From positions 2,521,501-2,581,500 of the forward strand of contig NC_092569.1 of NCBI RefSeq assembly GCF_037975245.1: a stretch of 60,000 bases of DNA, in the 5' to 3' direction. Below, in pieces: positions 48,690-60,000 of the stretch (positions within the stretch are counted from its first letter, which is position 1; every line of letters starts with the position of its first letter). The DNA is from Apostichopus japonicus (Eukaryota > Echinodermata > Holothuroidea > Aspidochirotida > Stichopodidae). The translations under genes and the position numbers were made by a program. A model generated the notes under the pieces. It was not told where the DNA came from. It did not search any database and worked only from the letters and a program-made list of their open reading frames with translations.

Positions 48690-51600
48690 GATTCCTTTAC
48701 TGGTGATAAAAGTAGATTAATCAGTCATATTTTGGTGGGAAATTGAAATTAATAAACCATATCTTGACGTCATTTCATATCAAATTGAAATGACTAAAAC
48801 TTCCTCGAATTCCACTTTTGTCACGCGAGAAGCGTTTATTTGAGTTCTGGGAATCCCTATAAGTATCCTGAGAGAAATTTGAGAACTTTCATTTTTGGCC
48901 GAAATTTGGCAATTTTGTAAGGCTATACCCTTATGATTTTATTCGATTTTGGCCAAAATCACGACTTTTTTTAATTCTTCCCAAAATTGTACCTGCGTTG
49001 TGTGTGGCGCCATTTTGATTCCTTTACAGGTGATAAAAGTAGTATAAACAGTCATATTTTGGTGGAAAATTGAAATTAATAAACCATATCTTGACGTCAT
49101 TTCATATCAAATTGAAATGACTAAAACTTCCTCGAATTCCACTTTTGTCACGCGAGAAGCGTTTATTTGGGTTCTGGGAATCCCTATAAGTATCCTGAGA
49201 GAAATTTGAGAACTTTCATTTTTGGCCGAAATTTGGCAATTTTGTAAGGCTATACCCTTATGATTTTATTCGATTTTGGCCAAAATCACGACTTTTTTTA
49301 ATTCTTCCCAAAATTGTAGCTGCGGTGTGTGGCGCCCTTTTGATTCCTTTACAGGTGATCAAAGTAGATTAATCAGTCATATTTTGGTGGAAAATTGAAA
49401 TTATTAACCATATCTTGACGTCATTTCATATCAAATTGAAATGACTAAAACTTCCTCGAATTCCACTTTTGTCACGCGAGAAGCGTTTATTTGGGTTCTG
49501 GGAATCCCTATAAGTATCCTGAGAGAAATTTAAGAACTTTCATTTTTGGCCGAAATTTGGCAATTTTGTAAGGCTATACCCTTATGATTTTATTCGATTT
49601 TGGCCAAAATCACGACTTTTTTGAATTCTTCCCAAAATTGTACCTGCGGTGTGTGGCGCCCTTTTGATTCCTTTACTGGTGATAAAAGTAGATTAATCAG
49701 TCATATTTTGGTGGGAAATTGAAATTAATAAACCATATCTTGACGTCATTTCATATCAAATTGAAATGACTAAAACTTCCTCGAATTCCACTTTTGTCAC
49801 GCGAGAAGCGTTTATTTGAGTTCTGGGAATCCCTATAAGTATCCTGAGAGAAATTTGAGAACTTTCATTTTTGGCCGAAATTTGGCAATTTTGTAAGGCT
49901 ATACCCTTATGATTTTATTCGATTTTGGCCAAAATCACGACTTTTTTTAATTCTTCCCAAAATTGTACCTGCGTTGTGTGTGGCGCCATTTTGATTCCTT
50001 TACAGGTGATAAAAGTAGATTAATCAGTCATATTTTGGTGGAAAATTGAAATTATTAACCATATCTTGACGTCATTTCATATCAAATTGAAATGACTAAA
50101 ACTTCCTCGAATTCCACTTTTGTCACGCGAGAAGCGTTTATTTGGGTTCTGGGAATCCCTATAAGTATCCTGAGAGAAATTTGAGAACTTTCATTTTTGG
50201 CAGAAATTTGGCAATTTTGTAAGGCTATACCCTTATGATTTTATTCGATTTTGGCCAAAATCACGACTTTTTTTAATTCTTCCCAAAATTGTACCTGCGG
50301 TGTGTGGCGCCCTTTTGATTCCTTTACTGGTGATAAAAGTAGATTAATCAGTCATATTTTGGTGGGAAATTGAAATTAATAAACCATATCTTGACGTCAT
50401 TTCATATCAAATTGAAATGACTAAAACTTCCTCGAATTCCACTTTTGTCACGCGAGAAGCGTTTATTTGAGTTCTGGGAATCCCTATAAGTATCCTGAGA
50501 GAAATTTGAGAACTTTCATTTTTGGCCGAAATTTGGCAATTTTGTAAGGCTATACCCTTATGATTTTATTCGATTTTGGCCAAAATCACGACTTTTTTTA
50601 ATTCTTCCCAAAATTGTACCTGCGTTGTGTGTGGCGCCATTTTGATTCCTTTACAGGTGATAAAAGTAGTATAAACAGTCATATTTTGGTGGGAAATTGA
50701 AATTAATAAACCATATCTTGACGTCATTTCATATCAAATTGAAATGATTAAAACTTCCTCGAATTCCACTTTTGTCACGCGAGAAGCGTTTATTTGAGTT
50801 CTGGGAATCCCTATAAGTATCCTGAGAGAAATTTGAGAACTTTCATTTTTGGCCGAAATTTGGCAATTTTGTAAGGCTATACCCTTATGATTTTGCTCGA
50901 TTTTGGCCAAAATCACGACTTTTTTCAATTCTTCCCAAAATTGTACCTGCGGTGTGTGGCGCCCTTTTGATTCCTTTACAGGTGATCAAAGTAGATTAAT
51001 CAGTCATATTTTGGTGGAAAATTGAAATTATTAACCATATCTTGACGTCATTTCATATCAAATTGAAATGACTAAAACTTCCTCGAATTCCACTTTTGTC
51101 ACGCGAGAAGCGTTTATTTGGGTTCTGGGAATCCCTATAAGTATCCTGAGAGAAATTTGAGAACTTTCATTTTTGGCCGAAATTTGGCAATTTTGTAAGG
51201 CTATACCCTTATGATTTTATTCGATTTTGGCCAAAATCACGACTTTTTTTAATTCTTCCCAAAATTGTACCTGTGGTGTGTGGCGCCCTTTTGATTCCTT
51301 TACTGGTGATAAAAGTAGATTAATCAGTCATATTTTGGTGGGAAATTGAAATTAATAAACCATATCTTGACGTCATTTCATATCAAATTGAAATGACTAA
51401 AACTTCCTCGAATTCCACTTTTGTCACGCGAGAAGCGTTTATTTGAGTTCTGGGAATCCCTATAAGTATCCTGAGAGAAATTTGAGAACTTTCATTTTTG
51501 GCCGAAATTTGGCAATTTTGTAAGGCTATACCCTTATGATTTTATTCGATTTTGGCCAAAATCACGACTTTTTTTAATTCTTCCCAAAATTGTACCTGCG

Positions 51601-52930
51601 TTGTGTGTGGCGCCATTTTGATTCCTTTACAGGTGATAAAAGTAGTATAAACAGTCATATTTTGGTGGAAAATTGAAATTAATAAACCATATCTTGACGT
51701 CATTTCATATCAAATTGAAATGACTAAAACTTCCTCGAATTCCACTTTTGTCACGCGAGAAGCGTTTATTTGGGTTCTGGGAATCCCTATAAGTATCCTG
51801 AGAGAAATTTGAGAACTTTCATTTTTGGCCGAAATTTGGCAATTTTGTAAGGCTATACCCTTATGATTTTATTCGATTTTGGCCAAAATCACGACTTTTT
51901 TTAATTCTTCCCAAAATTGTAGCTGCGGTGTGTGGCGCCCTTTTGAATCCTTTACAGGTGATCAAAGTAGATTAATCAGTCATATTTTGGTGGAAAATTG
52001 AAATTATTAACCATATCTTGACGTCATTTCATATCAAATTGAAATGACTAAAACTTCCTCGAATTCCACTTTTGTCACGCGAGAAGCGTTTATTTGGGTT
52101 CTGGGAATCCCTATAAGTATCCTGAGAGAAATTTAAGAACTTTCATTTTTGGCCGAAATTTGGCAATTTTGTAAGGCTATACCCTTATGATTTTATTCGA
52201 TTTTGGCCAAAATCACGACTTTTTTGAATTCTTCCCAAAATTGTACCTGCGGTGTGTGGCGCCCTTTTGATTCCTTTACTGGTGATAAAAGTAGATTAAT
52301 CAGTCATATTTTGGTGGGAAATTGAAATTAATAAACCATATCTTGACGTCATTTCATATCAAATTGAAATGACTAAAACTTCCTCGAATTCCACTTTTGT
52401 CACGCGAGAAGCGTTTATTTGGGTTCTGGGAATCCCTATAAGTATCCTGAGAGAAATTTGAGAACTTTCATTTTTGGCCGAAATTTGGCAATTTTGTAAG
52501 GCTATACCCTTATGATTTTATTCGATTTTGGCCAAAATCACGACTTTTTTTAATTCTTCCCAAAATTGTACCTGCGTTGTGTGTGGCGCCATTTTGATTC
52601 CTTTACAGGTGATAAAAGTAGATTAATCAGTCATATTTTGGTGGAAAATTGAAATTATTAACCATATCTTGACGTCATTTCATATCAAATTGAAATGACT
52701 AAAACTTCCTCGAATTCCACTTTTGTCACGCGAGAAGCGTTTATTTGAGTTCTGGGAATCCCTATAAGTATCCTGAGAGAAATTTGAGAACTTTCATTTT
52801 TGGCCGAAATTTGGCAATTTTGTAAGGCTATACCCTTATGATTTTATTCGATTTTGGCCAAAATCACGACTTTTTTTAATTCTTCCCAAAATTGTACCTG
52901 CGTTGTGTGTGGCGCCATTTTGATTCCTTT
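48690..52930 (+). repeat. Higher-order repeat domain of B, C and D units (block recurring at 2603 bp)
   Basis: A five-unit block (C-B-D-C-C') starting at 48.69 kb recurs at 51.30 kb with an offset of exactly 2603 bp, eight units. Private variants show this: GTAGCTGCGG at 49316 and 51919, TTTAAGAACTTTC at about 49530 and 52133, and TTTTTTGAATTC at 49618 and 52221. Type A units and the short S unit are absent from this block. Confidence 0.85.
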
Positions 52931-55900
52931 ACAGGTGATAAAAGTAGTATAAACAGTCATATTTTGGTGGGAAATTGAAATTAATAAACCATATCTTGAC
53001 GTCATTTCATATCAAATTGAAATGATTAAAACTTCCTCGAATTCCACTTTTGTCACGCGAGAAGCGTTTATTTGAGTTCTGGGAATCCCTATAAGTATCC
53101 TGAGAGAAATTTGAGAACTTTCATTTTTGGCCGAAATTTGGCAATTTTGTAAGGCTATACCCTTATGATTTTATTCGATTTTGGCCAAAATCACGACTTT
53201 TTTTAATTCTTCCCAAAATTGTACCTGCGTTGTGTGTGGCGCCATTTTGATTCCTTTACAGGTGATAAAAGTAGATTAATCAGTCATATTTTGGTGGAAA
53301 ATTGAAATTATTAACCATATCTTGACGTCATTTCATATCAAATTGAAATGACTAAAACTTCCTCGAATTCCACTTTTGTCACGTGAGAAGCGTTTATTTG
53401 GGTTCTGGGAATCCCTATAAGTATCCTGAGAGAAATTTGAGAACTTTCATTTTTGGCCGAAATTTGGCAATTTTGTAAGGCTATACCCTTATGATTTTAT
53501 TCGATTTTGGCCAAAATCACGACTTTTTTTAATTCTTCCCAAAATTGTACCTGCGGTGTGTGGCGCCCTTTTGATTCCTTTACTGGTGATAAAAGTAGAT
53601 TAATCAGTCATATTTTGGTGGGAAATTGAAATTAATAAACCATATCTTGACGTCATTTCATATCAAATTGAAATGACTAAAACTTCCTCGAATTCCACTT
53701 TTGTCACGCGAGAAGCGTTTATTTGAGTTCTGGGAATCCCTATAAGTATCCTGAGAGAAATTTGAGAACTTTCATTTTTGGCCGAAATTTGACCTTTATG
53801 ATTTTATTCGATTTTGGCCAAAATCACGACTTTTTTTAATTCTTCCCAAAATTGTACCTGCGTTGTGTGTGGCGCCATTTTGATTCCTTTACAGGTGATA
53901 AAAGTAGTATAAACAGTCATATTTTGGTGGGAAATTGAAATTAATAAACCATATCTTGACGTCATTTCATATCAAATTGAAATGATTAAAACTTCCTCGA
54001 ATTCCACTTTTGTCACGTGAGAAGCGTTGATTTCGGTTCTGGGAATCCCTATAAGGATCCTGAGAGAAATTTGAGAACTTTCATTTTTGGCCGAAACTTG
54101 GCAATTTTGTAAGGCTATACCCATATGAAATGACTAAAACTTCGTCGAATTCCACTTTGGTCACGCGAGAAGCGTTTATTTGGGTTCTGGGAATCCCTAT
54201 AAGTATCCTGAGAGAAATTTGAGAACTTTCATTTTTGGCCGAAATTTGGCAATTTTGTAAGGCTATATATACCCTTATGATTTTATTCGATTTTGGCCAA
54301 AATCACGACTTTTTTAATTCTTCCCAAAATTGTACCTGCGTTGTGTGTGGCGCCCTTTTGATTCCTTTACAGGCGATCAGAGCAGAATAAACAGTCACAT
54401 TTCGGTGAAAATTGACATTTAAAAACCATATCTTGACGTCATTTCATATCAAATTGAAATGACTAAAACTTCCTCGAATTCCACTTTTGTCACGCGAGAA
54501 GCGTTTATTTTGGTTCTGGGAATCCCTATAAGTATCCTGAGAGAAATTTGAGAACTTTCATTTTTGGCCGAAATTTGGCAATTTTGTAAGGCTATACCCT
54601 TATGATTTTATTCGATTTTGGCCAAAATCACGACTTTTTTTAATTCTTCCCAAAATTGTACCTGCGTTGTGTGTGGCGCCATTTTGATTCCTTTACAGGT
54701 GATAAAAGTAGTATAAACAGTCATATTTTGGTGGAAAATTGAAATTAATAAACCATATCTTGACGTCATTTCATATCAAATTGAAATGACTAAAACTTCC
54801 TCGAATTCCACTTTTGTCACGCGAGAAGCGTTTATTTGGGTTCTGGGAATCCCTATAAGTATCCTGAGAGAAATTTGAGAACTTTCATTTTTGGCCGAAA
54901 TTTGGCAATTTTGTAAGGCTATACCCTTATGATTTTATTCGATTTTGGCCAAAATCACGACTTTTTTTAATTCTTCCCAAAATTGTACCTGCGTTGTGTG
55001 TGGCGCCATTTTGATTCCTTTACAGGTGATAAAAGTAGTATAAACAGTCATATTTTGGTGGGAAATTGAAATTAATAAACCATATCTTGACGTCATTTCA
55101 TATCAAATTGAAATGACTAAAACTTCCTCGAATTCCACTTTTGTCACGCGAGAAGCGTTTATTTGGGTTCTGGGAATCCCTATAAGTATCCTGAGAGAAA
55201 TTTGAGAACTTTCATTTTTGGCCGAAATTTGGCAATTTTGTAAGGCTATACCCTTATGATTTTATTCGATTTTGGCCAAAATCACGACTTTTTTTAATTC
55301 TTCCCAAAATTGTACCTGCGTTGTGTGTGGCGCCATTTTGATTCCTTTACAGGTGATAAAAGTAGTATAAACAGTCATATTTTGGTGGAAAATTGAAATT
55401 AATAAACCATATCTTGACGTCATTTCATATCAAATTGAAATGACTAAAACTTCCTCGAATTCCACTTTTGTCACGCGAGAAGCGTTTATTTGGGTTCTGG
55501 GAATCCCTATAAGTATCCTGAGAGAAATTTGAGAACTTTCATTTTTGGCCGAAATTTGGCAATTTTGTAAGGCTATACCCTTATGATTTTATTCGATTTT
55601 GGCCAAAATCACGACTTTTTTTAATTCTTCCCAAAATTGTAGCTGCGGTGTGTGGCGCCCTTTTGATTCCTTTACAGGTGATCAAAGTAGATTAATCAGT
55701 CATATTTTGGTGGAAAATTGAAATTATTAACCATATCTTGACGTCATTTCATATCAAATTGAAATGACTAAAACTTCCTCGAATTCCACTTTTGTCACGC
55801 GAGAAGCGTTTATTTGGGTTCTGGGAATCCCTATAAGTATCCTGAGAGAAATTTGAGAACTTTCATTTTTGGCCGAAATTTGGCAATTTTGTAAGGCTAT

Positions 55901-58900
55901 ACCCTTATGATTTTATTCGATTTTGGCCAAAATCACGACTTTTTTTAATTCTTCCTAAAATTGTACCTGCGTTGTGTGTGGCGCCATTTTGATTCCTTTA
56001 CAGGTGATAAAAGTAGTATAAACAGTCATATTTTGGTGGAAAATTGAAATTAATAAACCATATCTTGACGTCATTTCATATCAAATTGAAATGACTAAAA
56101 CTTCCTCGAATTCCACTTTTGTCACGCGAGAAGCGTTTATTTGGGTTCTGGGAATCCCTATAAGTATCCTGAGAGAAATTTGAGAACTTTCATTTTTGGC
56201 CGAAATTTGGCAATTTTGTAAGGCTATACCCTTATGATTTTATTCGATTTTGGCCAAAATCACGACTTTTTTTAATTCTTCCCAAAATTGTACCTGCGGT
56301 GTGTGGCGCCATTTTGATTCCTTTACAGGTGATAAAAGTAGTATAAACAGTCATATTTTGGTGGGAAATTGAAATTAATAAACCATATCTTGACGTCATT
56401 TCATATCAAATTGAAATGACTAAAACTTCCTCGAATTCCACTTTTGTCACGCGAGAAGCGTTTATTTGGGTTCTGGGAATCCCTATAAGTATCCTGAGAG
56501 AAATTTGAGAACTTTCATTTTTGGCCGAAATTTGGCAATTTTGTAAGGCTATACCCTTATGATTTTATTCGATTTTGGCCAAAATCACGACTTTTTTTAA
56601 TTCTTCCCAAAATTGTACCTGCGTTGTGTGTGGCGCCATTTTGATTCCTTTACAGGTGATAAAAGTAGTATAAACAGTCATATTTTGGTGGGAAATTGAA
56701 ATTAATAAACCATATCTTGACGTCATTTCATATCAAATTGAAATGACTAAAACTTCCTCGAATTCCACTTTTGTCACGCGAGAAGCGTTTATTTGGGTTC
56801 TGGGAATCCCTATAAGTATCCTGAGAGAAATTTGAGAACTTTCATTTTTTGGCCGAAATTTGGCAATTTTGTAAGGCTATACCCTTATGATTTTATTCGA
56901 TTTTGGCCAAAATCACGACTTTTTTTAATTCTTCCCAAAATTGTACCTGCGGTGTGTGGCGCCCTTTTGATTCCTTTACTGGTGATAAAAGTAGATTAAT
57001 CAGTCATATTTTGGTGGGAAATTGAAATTAATAAACCATATCTTGACGTCATTTCATATCAAATTGAAATGACTAAAACTTCCTCGAATTCCACTTTTGT
57101 CACGCGAGAAGCGTTTATTTGAGTTCTGGGAATCCCTATAAGTATCCTGAGAGAAATTTGAGAACTTTCATTTTTGGCCGAAATTTGGCAATTTTGTAAG
57201 GCTATACCCTTATGATTTTTATTCGATTTTGGCCAAAATCACGACTTTTTTTAATTCTTCCCAAATTTGTACCTGCGGTGTGTGGCGCCCTTTTGATTCC
57301 TTTACAGGTGATAAAAGTAGTATAAACAGTCATATTTTGGTGGAAAATTGAAATTAATAAACCATATCTTGACGTCATTTCATATCAAATTGAAATGACT
57401 AAAACTTCCTCGAATTCCACTTTTGTCACGCGAGAAGCGTTTATTTGGGTTCTGGGAATCTGGGAATAAGTATCCTGAGAGAAATTTGAGAACTTTCATC
57501 TTTGGCCGAAATTTGGCAATTTTGTAAGGCTATACCCTTATGATTTTATTCGATTTTGGCCAAAATCACGACTTTTTTTAATTCTTCCCAAATTTGTACC
57601 TGCGGTGTGTGGCGCCCTTTTGATTCCTTTACAGGTGATAAAAGTAGTATAAACAGTCATATTTTGGTGGAAAATTGAAATTAATAAACCATATCTTGAC
57701 GTCATTTCATATCAAATTGAAATGACTAAAACTTCCTCGAATTCCACTTTTGTCACGCGAGAAGCGTTTATTTGGGTTCTGGGAATCCCTATAAGTATCC
57801 TGAGAGAAATTTGAGAACTTTCTTTTTTGGCCGAAATTTGGCAATTTTGTAAGGCTATACCCTTATGATTTTATTCGATTTTGGCCAAAATCACGACTTT
57901 TTTAATTCTTCCCAAAATTGTACCTGCGGTGTGTGGCGCCCTTTTGATTCCTTTCCAGGTGATCAGAGCAGAATAAACAGTCACATTTTGGTGAAAATTG
58001 AAATTAATAAACCATATCTTGACGTCATTTCATATCAAATTGAAATGACTAAAACTTCCTCGAATTCCACTTTTGTCACGCGAGAAGCGTTTATTTGGGT
58101 TCTGGGAATCCCTATAAGTATCCTGAGAGAAATTTGAGAACTTTCATTTTTGGCCGAAATTTGGCAATTTTGTAAGGCTATACCCTTATGATTTTATTCG
58201 ATTTTGGCCAAAATCACGACTTTTTTAATTCTTCCCAAAATTGTACCTGCGGTGTGTGGCGCCCTTTTGATTCCTTTACAGGCGATCAGAGCAGAATAAA
58301 CAGTCACATTTCGGTGAAAATTGACATTTAAAAACCATATCTTGACGTCATTTCATATCAAATTGAAATGACTAAAACTTCCTCGAATTCCACTTTTGTC
58401 ACGCGAGAAGCGTTTATTTGGGTTCTGGGAATCCCTATAAGTATCCTGAGAGAAATTTGAGAACTTTCATTTTTGGCCGAAATTTGGCAATTTTGTATTA
58501 TGATTTTGTATTATGATTTTATTCGAATTTGGCCAAAATCACGACTTTTTTTAATTCTTCCCAAATTTGTTCCTGCGGTGTGTGGCGCCCTTTTGATTCA
58601 TTTACAGGTGATAAAAGTAGTATAAACAGTCATATTTTGGTGGAAAATTGAAATTAATAAACCATATCTTGACGTCATTTCATATCAAATTGAAATGATT
58701 AAAACTTCCTCGAATTCCACTTTTGTCACGTGAGAAGCGTTGATTTCGGTTCTGGGAATCCCTATAAGGATCCTGAGAGAAATTTGAGAACTTTCATTTT
58801 TGGCCGAAACTTGGCAATTTTGTAAGGCTATACCCATATGAAATGACTAAAACTTCGTCGAATTCCACTTTGGTCACGCGAGAAGCGTTTATTTGGGTTC

Positions 58901-60000
58901 TGGGAATCCCTATAAGTATCCTGAGAGAAATTTGAGAACTTTCATTTTTGGCCGAAATTTGGCAATTTTGTAAGGCTATACCCTTATGATTTTATTCGAT
59001 TTTGGCCAAAATCACGACTTTTTTTAATTCTTCCCAAAATTGTACCTGCGGTGTGTGGCGCCATTTTGATTCCTTTACAGGTGATAAAAGTAGTATAAAC
59101 AGTCATATTTTGGTGGAAAATTGAAATTAATAAACCATATCTTGACGTCATTTCATATCAAATTGAAATGACTAAAACTTCCTCGAATTCCACTTTTGTC
59201 ACGCGAGAAGCGTTTATTTGGGTTCTGGGAATCCCTATAAGTATCCTGAGAGAAATTTGAGAACTTTCATTTTTGGCCGAAATTTGGCAATTTTGTAAGG
59301 CTATACCCTTATGATTTTATTCGATTTTGGCCAAAATCACGACTTTTTTAATTCTTCCCAAAATTGTACCTGCGGTGTGTGGCGCCCTTTTGATTCCTTT
59401 ACAGGCGATCAGAGCAGAATAAACAGTCACATTTTGGTGAAAATTGAAATTAATAAACCATATCTTGACGTCATTTCATATCAAATTGAAATGACTAAAA
59501 CTTCCTCGAATTCCACTTTTGTCACGCGAGAAGCGTTTATTTGGGTTCTGGGAATCCCTATAAGTATCCTGAGAGAAATTTGAGAACTTTCATTTTTGGC
59601 CGAAATTTGGCAATTTTGTAAGGCTATACCCTTATGATTTTATTCGATTTTGGCCAAAATCACGACTTTTTTTAATTCTTCCTAAAATTGTACCTGCGTT
59701 GTGTGTGGCGCCATTTTGATTCCTTTACAGGTGATAAAAGTAGTATAAACAGTCATATTTTGGTGGAAAATTGAAATTAATAAACCATATCTTGACGTCA
59801 TTTCATATCAAATTGAAATGACTAAAACTTCCTCGAATTCCACTTTTGTCACGCGAGAAGCGTTTATTTGGGTTCTGGGAATCCCTATAAGTATCCTGAG
59901 AGAAATTTGAGAACTTTCATTTTTGGCCGAAATTTGGCAATTTTGTAAGGCTATACCCTTATGATTTTATTCGATTTTGGCCAAAATCACGACTTTTTTT

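Larger units (their letters stand above)
30996..60000 (+). repeat. Satellite array, main arm, about 85 full units of about 325 bp, continuing past the window
   Basis: Uninterrupted head-to-tail array. Marker TGACGTCA spacings between 33.7 and 35.4 kb are 324-327 bp. Four main unit types differ in the middle: A (GCGATCAGAGCAG...ACATTTCGG), B (GATAAAAGTAGTATAAACAG), C (GATAAAAGTAGATTAATCAG) and D (GATCAAAGTAGATTAATCAG). A short unit S (about 145 bp, deleted) recurs. Units are highly similar, differing by a few diagnostic positions and small indels, and those near 31-34 kb look more varied than those in the middle. No transposase, rRNA or histone sequence is embedded. ORFs of 60-98 codons inside it are by-products of the unit. 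Confidence 0.95.

Noticed and set aside
29020-60000. CRISPR array or tandem protein-coding family
   Set aside because: Whole 325-bp units repeat with no unique spacers, the context is eukaryotic, and the 60-98 codon frames appear or vanish with single-base differences between unit types.

Overview
This is eukaryotic, AT-rich DNA with split genes, long introns, retroposon and MITE remnants, many microsatellites and a very large satellite array. An IL-17-family cytokine, an intron-rich RWDD3 homologue and the style of the repeats suggest a marine invertebrate deuterostome, most likely an echinoderm. The echinoderm assignment is an inference from gene content and repeat style, not a proven placement. 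Nothing prokaryotic is present.

Layout. (1) 1-3 kb: a minus-strand gene that runs off the left edge. Its exons agree in reading phase and encode a collagen-like stretch followed by a Cys-containing segment, and a likely signal-peptide exon lies at 2913-2985. (2) 3-11 kb: no gene I can defend; GAY trinucleotide and TA-rich arrays. (3) 11.17-20.12 kb: a complete five-exon RWDD3 (RSUME) homologue, 271 aa, all splice phases consistent. Its 4.2-kb last intron holds a repeat element of about 2.2 kb built from 290-bp tandem units. (4) 20.1-24.4 kb: a tRNA-derived SINE, a 500-bp CAT/CAC trinucleotide array, a tentative three-exon minus-strand gene end and a 22-bp perfect palindrome. (5) 24.47-28.33 kb: a TATA-box promoter and a two-exon secreted IL-17-like cytokine gene (163 aa). 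Exon 1 supplies only the ATG. The 3.1-kb intron carries a hAT-type MITE with 8-bp target-site duplications and other repeats. A tetranucleotide array with a strong G-quadruplex motif follows just past the poly(A) signal. (6) 29.02-60.00 kb: about 31 kb of satellite DNA with a unit of about 325 bp. The first 2 kb is in one orientation and the remaining 29 kb in the other, with the inversion point at about 30,995. The array continues past the right edge.

The satellite is the most striking structure. It has about 90 units, a multimeric higher-order organisation (for example periods of 2116/2117 and 1794/1807 bp marked by a recurrent truncated unit), a CREB/ATF-type TGACGTCA palindrome in nearly every unit, a 9-bp inverted repeat overlapping it, and a 16-bp GGCC-centred palindrome at the unit boundary. 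The short recurrent ORFs inside it are best read as by-products of the repeat. The cytokine gene ends less than 1 kb from the array edge.
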